Shown: positions 8,868-16,032 of the stretch, piece by piece
Position numbering within the stretch: the stretch's first letter is position 1
How the letters are laid out: each line of letters begins with the position of its first letter
Source of the DNA: Chitinophagaceae bacterium
Lineage (GTDB): Bacteria > Bacteroidota > Bacteroidia > Chitinophagales > Chitinophagaceae
Reading direction: 5' to 3'
Length of the DNA stretch: 64,000 nucleotides
Assembly: GCA_019638475.1 (NCBI GenBank)
Contig: JAHBTR010000004.1
Span: forward strand, 1-64,000
Program-made: the position numbers and the translations under genes
The notes under the pieces: generated by a model
Told to the model about the DNA's origin: nothing
Seen by the model: only the letters and a program-made list of their open reading frames with translations
The model's database searches: none

Positions 8868-9023
8868 AAAGGAAGGGGGTTCCTGTAAAGCGATTTCTCG
8901 CATATTGACAAAGATACTGACATATAAATGTCTGCACATTTTAAACTGTCGGCTAGTGCTTTACCGTTATGACAGTGATACTTGCGAAGTTTTACAACTC
9001 CACCTTCGGAACCCCTTCCTTTA
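8868..9023 (-). ncRNA. Candidate structured RNA partner of the reverse transcriptase
   Basis: On the minus strand the segment begins AAAGGAAGGGGTTCC and ends GGAACCCCCTTCCTTT, a closing stem of about 15 bp with one bulged C, just before the RT start codon at 8859. Inside are clear hairpins. GAGTT and AACTT close a GTAA tetraloop. ACTGTC and GACAGT form a stem around about 20 nt. GACAT and ATGTC form another. GCGA and TCGC close a GAAA tetraloop. Two GNRA loops in 156 nt are unlikely in random AT-rich sequence. The 5' stem overlaps the last codons of the upstream gene. RTs of retrons and several DRT systems use an RNA encoded next to the RT; that this is one is inferred. Confidence 0.6.
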
Positions 9024-10041
9024 TTTTTTGTTGTTTTGTTTTATATCCTTTTTCATTTGCTAAATGTATGATACTTGCAAAATTTACATTACCATTTCTA
9101 GTTTCGTAACAGTTAATTAAAAAATTAATGCAATGAACTTCATTGAATTTTGCAACGTCCAATTTACTCAACTTAATAAAATATTTTAAACCAATATCAT
9201 AAGTGAATGTGTTTGCTATTGCCATTGCAACTTTGCACCATTCAGCGTATGAATAAGTAATTGATTTATTCTTGTTGGTTAAATAACGGATTATATCAGA
9301 CATTAATTTTCGGTCGTATTGATTATTCCTTTCAAAAGGATTGAGTAAAGCGTCTTTGTTGCTTACAAATTTAATTTGCCTAATCCTTCCATTTGTTGTC
9401 TTTGGTAAAGCAACAATGATATCTTCGTTATTGACTTGAAACTTATTAAATTTTTCTTTTTTTACAAGTTTGGTGTCATATGATAGAAAACACAAACGAC
9501 TTATATCGCTTCCGCTTTTGTCAAGTTCTATTTCGTAAGTGTTCTGAAAATAAGTTGATAATTTCTTAAATGCACTTTTATGTTTGGTGTCAAGGTCAAT
9601 TTCGTGTGCAATGTCTGCGAATTCTAACTGAACAAGTCCTTTGAAACCGTTGTTTGAGGGCGAACGCCAAAATGAAAACACAAATTCATCTTTCAAAAGT
9701 ATGTCATAACATTTTACAATTTGGTCTTCTTCAAGTTTGTCAATGTCAATTACGATAAGACTATTGTAATGTTTTACATTTTCTCTCGTTCGACTTGTGT
9801 TGAATGTTGCACTAAATGTTACTGCCGGCAAACGCTTTTTATTGTCATTGTAATAATCTGTGTTGCCGTTATTAAGATTAGTTCTTAGGTCTGTTACTTG
9901 TTGTTTGTGTTTGTCAGACTGTATATCTTCTAAAACGCTTTTTATTGTTGGTTCGATTGCAGAAACATTCGTCCAAGTGTTTTCTTGGAAAGAAACTTTC
10001 AAGTTTAATATGTCGGTTGTTTCTTGCATTGTCGTTGTCAT
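8992..10041 (-). CDS. BT4734-like (VirE N-terminal) primase-related protein
   Basis: About 349 residues from the ATG at 10041, 7 nt inside the cassette boundary. The longer reading frame up to 10104 would be translated from palindrome D and is rejected. The N-terminal half matches the BT4734/VirE_N family, which is related to archaeo-eukaryotic primases: VIDIDKL, then SPSNNGFKGLV, then SDISRLCFLSYD, consistent with DxD and later catalytic motifs. The C-terminal half (YDRKLMSDIIRYL...YAEWCKVAMAIANTF) resembles a primase C-terminal helical domain. It is followed by the candidate RNA and the RT within one cassette. It might prime or assist the RT; that is speculative. Its last nine codons overlap the 5' stem of the RNA element. 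Confidence 0.75.
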   Translation of the reverse strand: MTTTMQETTDILNLKVSFQENTWTNVSAIEPTIKSVLEDIQSDKHKQQVTDLRTNLNNGNTDYYNDNKKRLPAVTFSATFNTSRTRENVKHYNSLIVIDIDKLEEDQIVKCYDILLKDEFVFSFWRSPSNNGFKGLVQLEFADIAHEIDLDTKHKSAFKKLSTYFQNTYEIELDKSGSDISRLCFLSYDTKLVKKEKFNKFQVNNEDIIVALPKTTNGRIRQIKFVSNKDALLNPFERNNQYDRKLMSDIIRYLTNKNKSITYSYAEWCKVAMAIANTFTYDIGLKYFIKLSKLDVAKFNEVHCINFLINCYETRNGNVNFASIIHLANEKGYKTKQQKIKEGVPKVEL

Positions 10042-10047
10042 AAGGTG

Positions 10048-10247
10048 ACCGCTAACGGGCAGGGCTTTATGCAGGTTGGGCAATAGCATTCCGTCCGCCC
10101 ACACACCCGCTGCTGATTGAAAATATAAAGTTGAATGTAAGAACTAAAGTTGAAAGTTGTTTGTCCTGCCCGAACCCCAGCCTGGATTTGCAATTGGTTG
10201 ATGTTACAATGTCGAGCCCAACTTGCATAAAACCCAATGTTGTATGC
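10048..10247 (-). repeat. attC-like palindrome D
   Basis: The longest of the four, 200 bp. The left arm GGGCTTTATGCAGGTTGGGC (10058-10077 region) pairs with GCCCAACTTGCATAAAACCC (about 10216-10235), with two mismatches. The outer box ACCGCTAAC (10048-10056) and the inner box GTTGTATGC (10239-10247) carry the AAC/GTT ends. The central region differs from A, B and C and lacks their shared TTTCGGAGC motif, so this is a second subfamily. The inner box is identical to the proposed attI junction at 11140-11148. Confidence 0.65.
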
Positions 10248-10251
10248 AGTT

Positions 10252-11103
10252 TTAGTAGTACGTTATTTTTCTAAATTCAGTCCAGTAATTTTTGTCGTCA
10301 GTAGATTGTAATCGATAAATCCAACTTTCGTTGTCATACAAATATTTGTACACTTTTATTTGAACTGGCTTGCCAACATATTTGCTTTTACTAATTGTTT
10401 CATTTCCGTATTCATCAAATTCTTTTTCAAAATAGACCTGATATGTATAGTCGTCTTTTGACGATAACTCAAAATTTATACGATGCTCTAACTCTTTTCG
10501 CCTCTTATCAAGTCTTACAAAGTGTCTTTCTGCCAATATACCTTCTTTATTTATTCTGTCTTCGATGTAACTGTTTTCGTCTTTCCATTCATAAATCCTT
10601 GTTTCTTTTTCTGCATCATCATTATAAGAAGCATACTCGTCTCTTATTTTTTGTTTCTTTTCATTGTAACTAATTTTATTTCTTGCCCAAAAGCCTGTGC
10701 TATCAAATGTTCCATAATAATGTAAAATTTCAATGAGCAGGTTATTGTCATAAATATATTTTGAAAGGTAAGTTTTAGTAAGAGGCTGGTTGTAGTAGTT
10801 TTTGAAAGTCAGTTTTTCAATAAGATTATTGTTGTTGTCAAACTTATATTCTATCACATTGTCCGGATTTAAATCTCTGTCGAAACCGTTTTCCTTAATT
10901 AAGTTGCCGTGTGTGTCGAAATTCTCAACTTTCTGTAGTCCTGATTTTGTTTTAAATACCTCATCAGCCTTACTTGGGTCTAATTTCCCGTTTATAGTAT
11001 AATATTCAATACTCTTTACTTTTCTGTCTTTCATTTTGGATGAGTAACTAAATAATAAAAGAAAAAGAAACAGGTAATTATAGTTAAGTTTCATAAACCT
11101 CAT
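10252..11103 (-). CDS. Exported or membrane-anchored YD-repeat-like protein, first cassette
   Basis: 283 residues, or 280 if the ATG at 11094 is used. An N-terminal hydrophobic stretch (YLFLFLLLFSYSS) looks like a signal or anchor; no lipobox cysteine is visible. The rest is rich in short beta-type units such as NFDTHGNLIKENGFD, EYKFDNNNNLIEKLTF and KEFDEYGNETISKSKY. These resemble the YD/RHS-type repeats of surface and immunity-like Bacteroidota proteins. The stop codon lies 4 nt before the inner box of palindrome D. As the unit nearest the recombinase and the proposed promoter, it would be the most recently acquired and most strongly expressed cassette if the integron model holds. Function unknown. 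Confidence 0.65.
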   Translation of the reverse strand: MRFMKLNYNYLFLFLLLFSYSSKMKDRKVKSIEYYTINGKLDPSKADEVFKTKSGLQKVENFDTHGNLIKENGFDRDLNPDNVIEYKFDNNNNLIEKLTFKNYYNQPLTKTYLSKYIYDNNLLIEILHYYGTFDSTGFWARNKISYNEKKQKIRDEYASYNDDAEKETRIYEWKDENSYIEDRINKEGILAERHFVRLDKRRKELEHRINFELSSKDDYTYQVYFEKEFDEYGNETISKSKYVGKPVQIKVYKYLYDNESWIYRLQSTDDKNYWTEFRKITYY

Positions 11104-11139
11104 TAGTGGTTTTTGAAGTTTTTAGGTGTCGAACAAATT

Positions 11140-11258
11140 GCATACAACTCACAAATATACGCAACTATATAATTATTCAACAAAAAATATTAAATTTATT
11201 TTCAAAGATGGGTAAATAATTGGGGACCAATTTTTAATTGTAATTATTTGTTGCGTAT
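11140..11258. other. Proposed attI region of the recombinase
   Basis: The box GCATACAAC at 11140-11148 reads GTTGTATGCA on the minus strand and matches ten bases of the inner box of palindrome D. It is therefore the expected junction of the first cassette. Next to it ATACGCAAC (11157-11165) and GTTGCGTAT (11250-11258) form a perfect 9 bp inverted repeat, and a third ACGCAA lies at 11339-11344, just before the recombinase gene. These are candidate binding or autoregulation sites for the recombinase. The role is inferred from position. Confidence 0.5.
11152..11184 (-). promoter_or_regulatory. Candidate cassette promoter (Pc)
   Basis: On the minus strand TTTG (11181-11184) is followed after 21 nt by TATATTTG (11152-11159), a full match to the Bacteroidota -7 consensus TAnnTTTG at a fitting distance from the -33 element. 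Transcription would begin within a few bases of the proposed attI junction and run into the first cassette. This is where an integron Pc promoter is needed. Confidence 0.6.
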
Positions 11259-11361
11259 TTTAAATAATTTAATTTCGCATTTTATATATCTTAGTTGCTG
11301 AATTGGTGCACTTTATTTTTTTTATAACTATTTATTTTACGCAATTTTTAATCTTTTAATT

Positions 11362-12432
11362 ATGCAATTACAATTGGCTAATTACTCTTTTTCTTTTGGA
11401 ATTCATAACAATAAAAATGTTATTTGGATTCATTTTCCTAAAAATCAACATCTAATTAATCAGCTTAAAGAAAATATAAAAGTTTATTGGAGCAATTCAA
11501 ATAAATGTTGGTATGCTTTGGATAATCCTAATTATAGAAAATTATTAGACATTCCTTTAAAAAGCATAGGAGAGGAGATTTTATTAAAACTGCATTCTAT
11601 TAATAAAAATGAGCTTATTCGCTATCGTGATTTATTGGTTCTTAAAGCATATAGTTATAATACTATTCGTACTTATTTTATTGAATTTGCTCAACTCTTG
11701 TATGTTTTAAATGATTTTCCTGTTTATGATTTAAGTTCTGAACAATTACGTAGTTATTGCTTGTATTGTATAAAAAAATTAAAGTTATCTGAAAATCAAA
11801 TGCACAGCAGATTGAATGCTTTAAAATTTTATTTTGAAAAAGTTCTTCATAAAGAAAAATTCTTTTTTGATATTCCAAGACCTAAAAAAATTAATTCATT
11901 ACCAAAAGTTCTAAATTTGAATGAGGTGCGAAAAATGTTTTCTAAAACAACTAATTTAAAACATTTACTTATTTTAAAGTTATGTTATGGAATGGGTTTA
12001 AGAGTTAGTGAAGTAGTTAACTTAAAAATTGAACATATTGATAGTAAGAGAATGCAGGTTTTAATTGCTACTTCAAAAGGTAAAAAAGATAGATATGTTA
12101 AATTGCCTGATTCTATTTTGATTGAACTTAGAGAATATTATAAAACTTATAAACCCAAAGAGTATTTGTTTGAAGGACAAACAGGTGGTCAATATTCTAT
12201 AAGAAGCGTACAACAAGTGTTTAAAGCAGCTATGAAAAAAGCAGGAATTAATAAAACAATTGGTATTCATGGTTTAAGGCATAGCTATGCAACACACCTA
12301 TTAGAAATGGGCACTGATATAAGTTATGTTCAAAAACTTTTAGGGCATAAAGACATTAAAACTACTCTTATTTATACACATGTTTCTAATAGAAGTTTAA
12401 GTAAAATTTCTTCTCCATTAGATATGCTGTAA
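11362..12432 (+). CDS. Tyrosine recombinase with integron-like position
   Basis: 356 residues. The catalytic residues are visible: Arg214 in GMGLRVSE, Lys239 region in TSKGKKDR, His303 and Arg306 in HGLRHSYATHLL, His329 in LLGHKD and Tyr338 in TTLIYTHV. The C-terminus ISSPLDML resembles the SPLDxL tail of IntI and related Bacteroidota recombinases. The N-terminus (residues 1-65) has a small domain with WSNSNKCWYALD, common in Bacteroidota XerD-like enzymes. The segment of about 35 residues that IntI proteins carry between the catalytic Lys and the HxxR motif is absent. The gene runs divergently from the cassette-like array and starts about 210 nt from the proposed attI. It probably catalyses cassette exchange; this is inferred. 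Confidence 0.9.
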   Translation: MQLQLANYSFSFGIHNNKNVIWIHFPKNQHLINQLKENIKVYWSNSNKCWYALDNPNYRKLLDIPLKSIGEEILLKLHSINKNELIRYRDLLVLKAYSYNTIRTYFIEFAQLLYVLNDFPVYDLSSEQLRSYCLYCIKKLKLSENQMHSRLNALKFYFEKVLHKEKFFFDIPRPKKINSLPKVLNLNEVRKMFSKTTNLKHLLILKLCYGMGLRVSEVVNLKIEHIDSKRMQVLIATSKGKKDRYVKLPDSILIELREYYKTYKPKEYLFEGQTGGQYSIRSVQQVFKAAMKKAGINKTIGIHGLRHSYATHLLEMGTDISYVQKLLGHKDIKTTLIYTHVSNRSLSKISSPLDML

Positions 12433-12715
12433 TTTATTGTATTATTATTTTTGTGTAGAAAGACTTTTACGGCTTCGCCATTCTCAGTTACAAGTTTTTG
12501 TTTCTAAAATTTTGTGTTTATATGCAGCTAAAATAATGATGTTTTTGTTCAATAAAAAAAATTTTTAGATGAATATTATTTGATTGAAATATTTAAGCTT
12601 AATATCCCAGTTTAACGATAAGTAAATTTCTTTTTATTCTCATAAAAATATCATTCTTATATAACTTTTGTTGTAAGAATCAATTTATCATTATTTAAAC
12701 ATTGAATTTTTATAT

Positions 12716-12925
12716 GAACTTGTTTAGACTTTTATCAATTTAATATACACGAAGCTAAAAAAAGCGAAAGTTGTCAGGTTTTGTCATGTTGAGCTTGTCT
12801 AAACCGATTAATTGAAGCATATTTTTTAAACCTCGCCTTCGACACATTTCGACAGGCTCAATGTAACAAGGCTGACAGCGTTTTTTATTCACAATTCGTA
12901 AAAAATTAAAAGTCTAAACAAGTTC
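12716..12925. mobile_element. MITE-like palindromic element
   Basis: A perfect 19 bp inverted repeat, GAACTTGTTTAGACTTTTA at 12716-12734 and its complement at 12907-12925, bounds a 210 bp non-coding element. Inside is a second imperfect inverted repeat built on GTCATGTTGAGCTTGTC and GACAGGCTCAATGTAAC, a motif type common in Bacteroidota intergenic repeats. No target duplication could be identified. It sits on the outer side of the recombinase. The remaining bases of 12433-13015 show no gene. Confidence 0.6.
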
Positions 12926-12983
12926 TATATTTAAAAACCATTTCTCCAAAACAAAAAAACTTTTCTACTAACAACTGTTAGCT

Positions 12984-12991
12984 TAATTTTG
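12984..12991 (+). promoter_or_regulatory. -7 promoter box of the acyl-CoA dehydrogenase gene
   Basis: TAATTTTG fits TAnnTTTG and lies 24 nt before the ATG at 13016. This places transcription start after 12989 and rules out the longer reading frame beginning there. No clear -33 TTTG is seen. Confidence 0.5.
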
Positions 12992-13015
12992 CACTTCTTT
13001 TTAAAAATATATATT

Positions 13016-14170
13016 ATGCATTTACAACTTACCGAAGAACATTTAATGATTCAAAAAGCAGCACGTGATTTTGCAGTAAATGAATGTTTACCAGGTGTTA
13101 TTGACAGAGATGAACACCAACGTTTTCCAAGAGAACAAATTACAAAACTTGCAGAACTTGGTTTTATGGGTATGATGGTAAATCCTGAATATGGAGGAAG
13201 TGGTATGGACACTATTAGCTATGTGTTGGCTATGGAAGAAGTAAGTAAAATAGATGCCAGTGTAAGTGTATGTATGAGTGTAAATAATAGTTTGGTATGC
13301 TATGGTTTACAAGCCTATGGCTCTGAAGAACAAAAACAAAAATATTTAACCCCTATTGCTCAAGGCAAAAAAGATGGAGAACTATACATTGGTGCATTTT
13401 TATTGAGTGAACCAGAAGCAGGAAGTGATGCAACAAGCCAACGTACAACTGCTGAAGATAAAGGAGATTATTATTTATTAAATGGTACAAAAAATTGGAT
13501 TACCAATGGTAGTAGTGCAAGTGTATATTTAGTAATGGCACAAACAGATGCCAGCAAAGGGCATAAAGGAATTAACTGTTTTATAGTAGAAAAAAAATGG
13601 GATGGTGTTACAGTAGCTGCTAAAGAAAATAAATTAGGTATTCGTGGTAGCGATACGCATACTATTATGTTTAACGATGTTAAAGTACCCAAAGAAAATA
13701 GAATAGGTGCAGATGGTTTTGGATTTTCATTTGCTATGAAAACATTAAGTGGTGGGCGTATTGGTATTGCTTCTCAAGCATTGGGTATAGCAAGTGGTGC
13801 TTATGAACTTGCTTTAAAATATGCTAAAGAACGTAAAGCATTTGGTAAAGAAATAGCCCAACACCAAGCCATTCAATTTAAGTTGGCAGATATGGCTACT
13901 CGTATTGAAGCTGCACGTTTATTATGCCTTAAAGCTGCTTGGGAAAAAGATAATGGAATGGATTATGCTTTAAGCAGTAGTATGGCAAAAGTTTTTGCCA
14001 GCGAGACTGCTATGTGGGTTACTACAGAAGCTGTACAAATACATGGTGGCTATGGCTATGTAAAAGAATATCATGTAGAACGCTTAATGAGAGATGCAAA
14101 AATTACCCAGATTTATGAAGGCACCAGCGAGGTACAACGTATTGTCATTAGCAGAAGTATTTTGAAATAA
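13016..14170 (+). CDS. Acyl-CoA dehydrogenase
   Basis: 384 residues. FAD-dependent enzyme that introduces the alpha-beta double bond into acyl-CoA and passes electrons to ETF. Family marks are YIGAFLLSEPEAGSDATS (flavin/substrate loop), NGTKNWITNG, GIRGSDTH, FGKEIAQHQAIQFKLADMAT and the C-terminal AVQIHGGYGYVKEYHVER followed by IYEGTSEVQR. The Glu of YEGTSE is the expected catalytic base of short-chain/butyryl-type members. The start MHLQLTEEHLM at 13016 fits homologues and the promoter box upstream. Substrate chain length cannot be fixed from sequence. Confidence 0.93.
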   Translation: MHLQLTEEHLMIQKAARDFAVNECLPGVIDRDEHQRFPREQITKLAELGFMGMMVNPEYGGSGMDTISYVLAMEEVSKIDASVSVCMSVNNSLVCYGLQAYGSEEQKQKYLTPIAQGKKDGELYIGAFLLSEPEAGSDATSQRTTAEDKGDYYLLNGTKNWITNGSSASVYLVMAQTDASKGHKGINCFIVEKKWDGVTVAAKENKLGIRGSDTHTIMFNDVKVPKENRIGADGFGFSFAMKTLSGGRIGIASQALGIASGAYELALKYAKERKAFGKEIAQHQAIQFKLADMATRIEAARLLCLKAAWEKDNGMDYALSSSMAKVFASETAMWVTTEAVQIHGGYGYVKEYHVERLMRDAKITQIYEGTSEVQRIVISRSILK

Positions 14171-14262
14171 GAGGTTGCATTTGACTTTGTGTTCTCTGTT
14201 CCTCTACCGCATAGGCGGCACAAGTTGTGGTGAAAAAATAAATAGCTTTTAAGAAAAAACAT

Positions 14263-15915
14263 TTAGCTCATCATTTCTTTAGCACTTTCTAATGCTGCTG
14301 AACTTGGTTTTTCGCCACCAAGCATTTTTGCTATTGCCATCATTCTTTCTTCTTTATTAAGCAAACGAATATTGGTTTTTATAGTGTTGTTATCGGCTTC
14401 TTTATATACAAAATAATGTGCAGAGGCTTTTCCTGCTATTTGTGGCTGATGTGTTATACAAATTATCTGACGCTTTTCTGATAATTGTTTCATTATAGTA
14501 CCTACTTGTTTTGCAGCTTCTCCACTAATACCTGTATCTATTTCATCAAAAATCATTGTAGGCAAATTAATACTTTGGGCTACCAAACTTTTTATACAAA
14601 GCATTAACCTGCTAAGTTCTCCACCACTGGCTACTTTATATATTGGTTCAAAGCGTTGGCTTTTATTGGCATCAAATAAAAATTCAATATTGTCTTTGCC
14701 AAAATTATTTAATGCAACTTCTTGAATATTGATTTTTAATTTTGCATTTGGCATACCTACTTGTGCAAGTAATTGATTTACTTTTTTTTCTACATCACTT
14801 ACTTCTTTATGTCTTGTTTGTGAAAGGGTATTGGCTATAGTAGCTGTTGTATGATATAATGTAGTTACTTCTTTTTCTTTTGAAGCAATCGTTTCATCTA
14901 TTTGTAAAACTGCTTGTAATTTTTTATTCAATTCTTGATAAATGAGTAAAAGGTCTGCTGTGGTTTTTACCTGATGTTTTTTTAGAAGTTTATAACCCAA
15001 AGCAATTCTTTCATTAATAAAATCAATACGGGCTTCATCAAAACCAATTATATTATTTATTCGTTCTGTTTCTTCTGCTATATCTTGCAGTTCTATTTGA
15101 GCAGATTGCAACCTTTCAATAATAGAAGGTAAATCAGTATGGTAGTTGGCAAAATTGCTTAACTGTTGTGTTAGCTGTTTTATAGTAGTAACAATAGGCG
15201 TTTCACTTTCTTTTAAATCAAAATAAATTTTGTTGAGTATATTTTTTATTCCTTCGCTATTGTTCAATAATTGTAATTCTGTATCTAAATCTTCTAATTC
15301 ATTTTCTTTAAAGTTTGCATCATTCAACTCTTCAAAAAGAAATTGGTTATAATCAGTTTCTTTATTAAAATTATTTTTCTGTTGTAACAAATGTTCTAAT
15401 GCTTGTTTTGCTTGCTGCCATTCGTAGTAAGAAGTTTGATATTGAGCAAGTATAGAAAAATTATTGGCTAAAGCATCTAACACTTCTCTTTGAAAATGGC
15501 TACTTCTTAATGCTAATGTATCAAATTGTTGATGCAAATCAACCAATAATGATGCTACTTGTTTTAATTGAATAAGGGTAGCTGGACTATCATTAATAAA
15601 AGCCCTGCTTTTGCCTGTTGCAGCAATTTCTCTTCTTACAATCAGTTCTTCTGTTTCGTCTATATCATTTTCTTTCAAAAATATTTTTACTTGTTCATTA
15701 TTATTGATAGAAAAAAAACCTTCTATAAAACATTTCTTATTAGTATTTAATAAAACACTTGTATCGGCACGTTCTCCTAAAATTAAATTTAATGCTCCCA
15801 TTAAAATACTTTTTCCTGCACCTGTTTCTCCTGTTATAATATTTAGTGCAGAAGAAAAATTAATATCAATTTCATCAATAATGGCATAATTCTGTATGTG
15901 CAGTTTGGTAAGCAT
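14263..15915 (-). CDS. recN: DNA repair ATPase RecN
   Basis: 550 residues, full length. SMC-like ATPase that acts early in double-strand break repair. It shows the Walker A motif GETGAGKS (about residues 30-37), ERADTSVL, long central coiled-coil stretches, the ABC signature ASGGELSRLMLCIKS and Walker B PTMIFDEIDTGISG, ending with the His-switch ICITHQPQIAGKA. It is convergent with the acyl-CoA dehydrogenase gene, with a gap of about 90 nt. Confidence 0.96.
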   Translation of the reverse strand: MLTKLHIQNYAIIDEIDINFSSALNIITGETGAGKSILMGALNLILGERADTSVLLNTNKKCFIEGFFSINNNEQVKIFLKENDIDETEELIVRREIAATGKSRAFINDSPATLIQLKQVASLLVDLHQQFDTLALRSSHFQREVLDALANNFSILAQYQTSYYEWQQAKQALEHLLQQKNNFNKETDYNQFLFEELNDANFKENELEDLDTELQLLNNSEGIKNILNKIYFDLKESETPIVTTIKQLTQQLSNFANYHTDLPSIIERLQSAQIELQDIAEETERINNIIGFDEARIDFINERIALGYKLLKKHQVKTTADLLLIYQELNKKLQAVLQIDETIASKEKEVTTLYHTTATIANTLSQTRHKEVSDVEKKVNQLLAQVGMPNAKLKINIQEVALNNFGKDNIEFLFDANKSQRFEPIYKVASGGELSRLMLCIKSLVAQSINLPTMIFDEIDTGISGEAAKQVGTIMKQLSEKRQIICITHQPQIAGKASAHYFVYKEADNNTIKTNIRLLNKEERMMAIAKMLGGEKPSSAALESAKEMMS

Positions 15916-16032
15916 ATATTTTTTATAAAACTTTAATGTATAGTGAAGATAGTTTGATTTTATTGTAAAATGATAACCAATACAAATGTTACACTTTCTG
16001 CGTAAATGAACAATAGAGTAGCAGAAGTTTTT

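Noticed and set aside
7069..9023. Classical retron
   Set aside because: No NAxxH motif in the RT, and the RNA has one closing stem but no recognisable msr/msd layout.
10042..10104. Longer start for the primase-like gene
   Set aside because: The extra 21 codons lie in palindrome D, outside the cassette boundary.
1..10247. CRISPR array
   Set aside because: The repeats are few, long, palindromic and separated by genes; no short regular spacers occur.
12989..13015. Longer start of the acyl-CoA dehydrogenase
   Set aside because: It overlaps the -7 promoter box; homologues begin at MHLQLTEEH.
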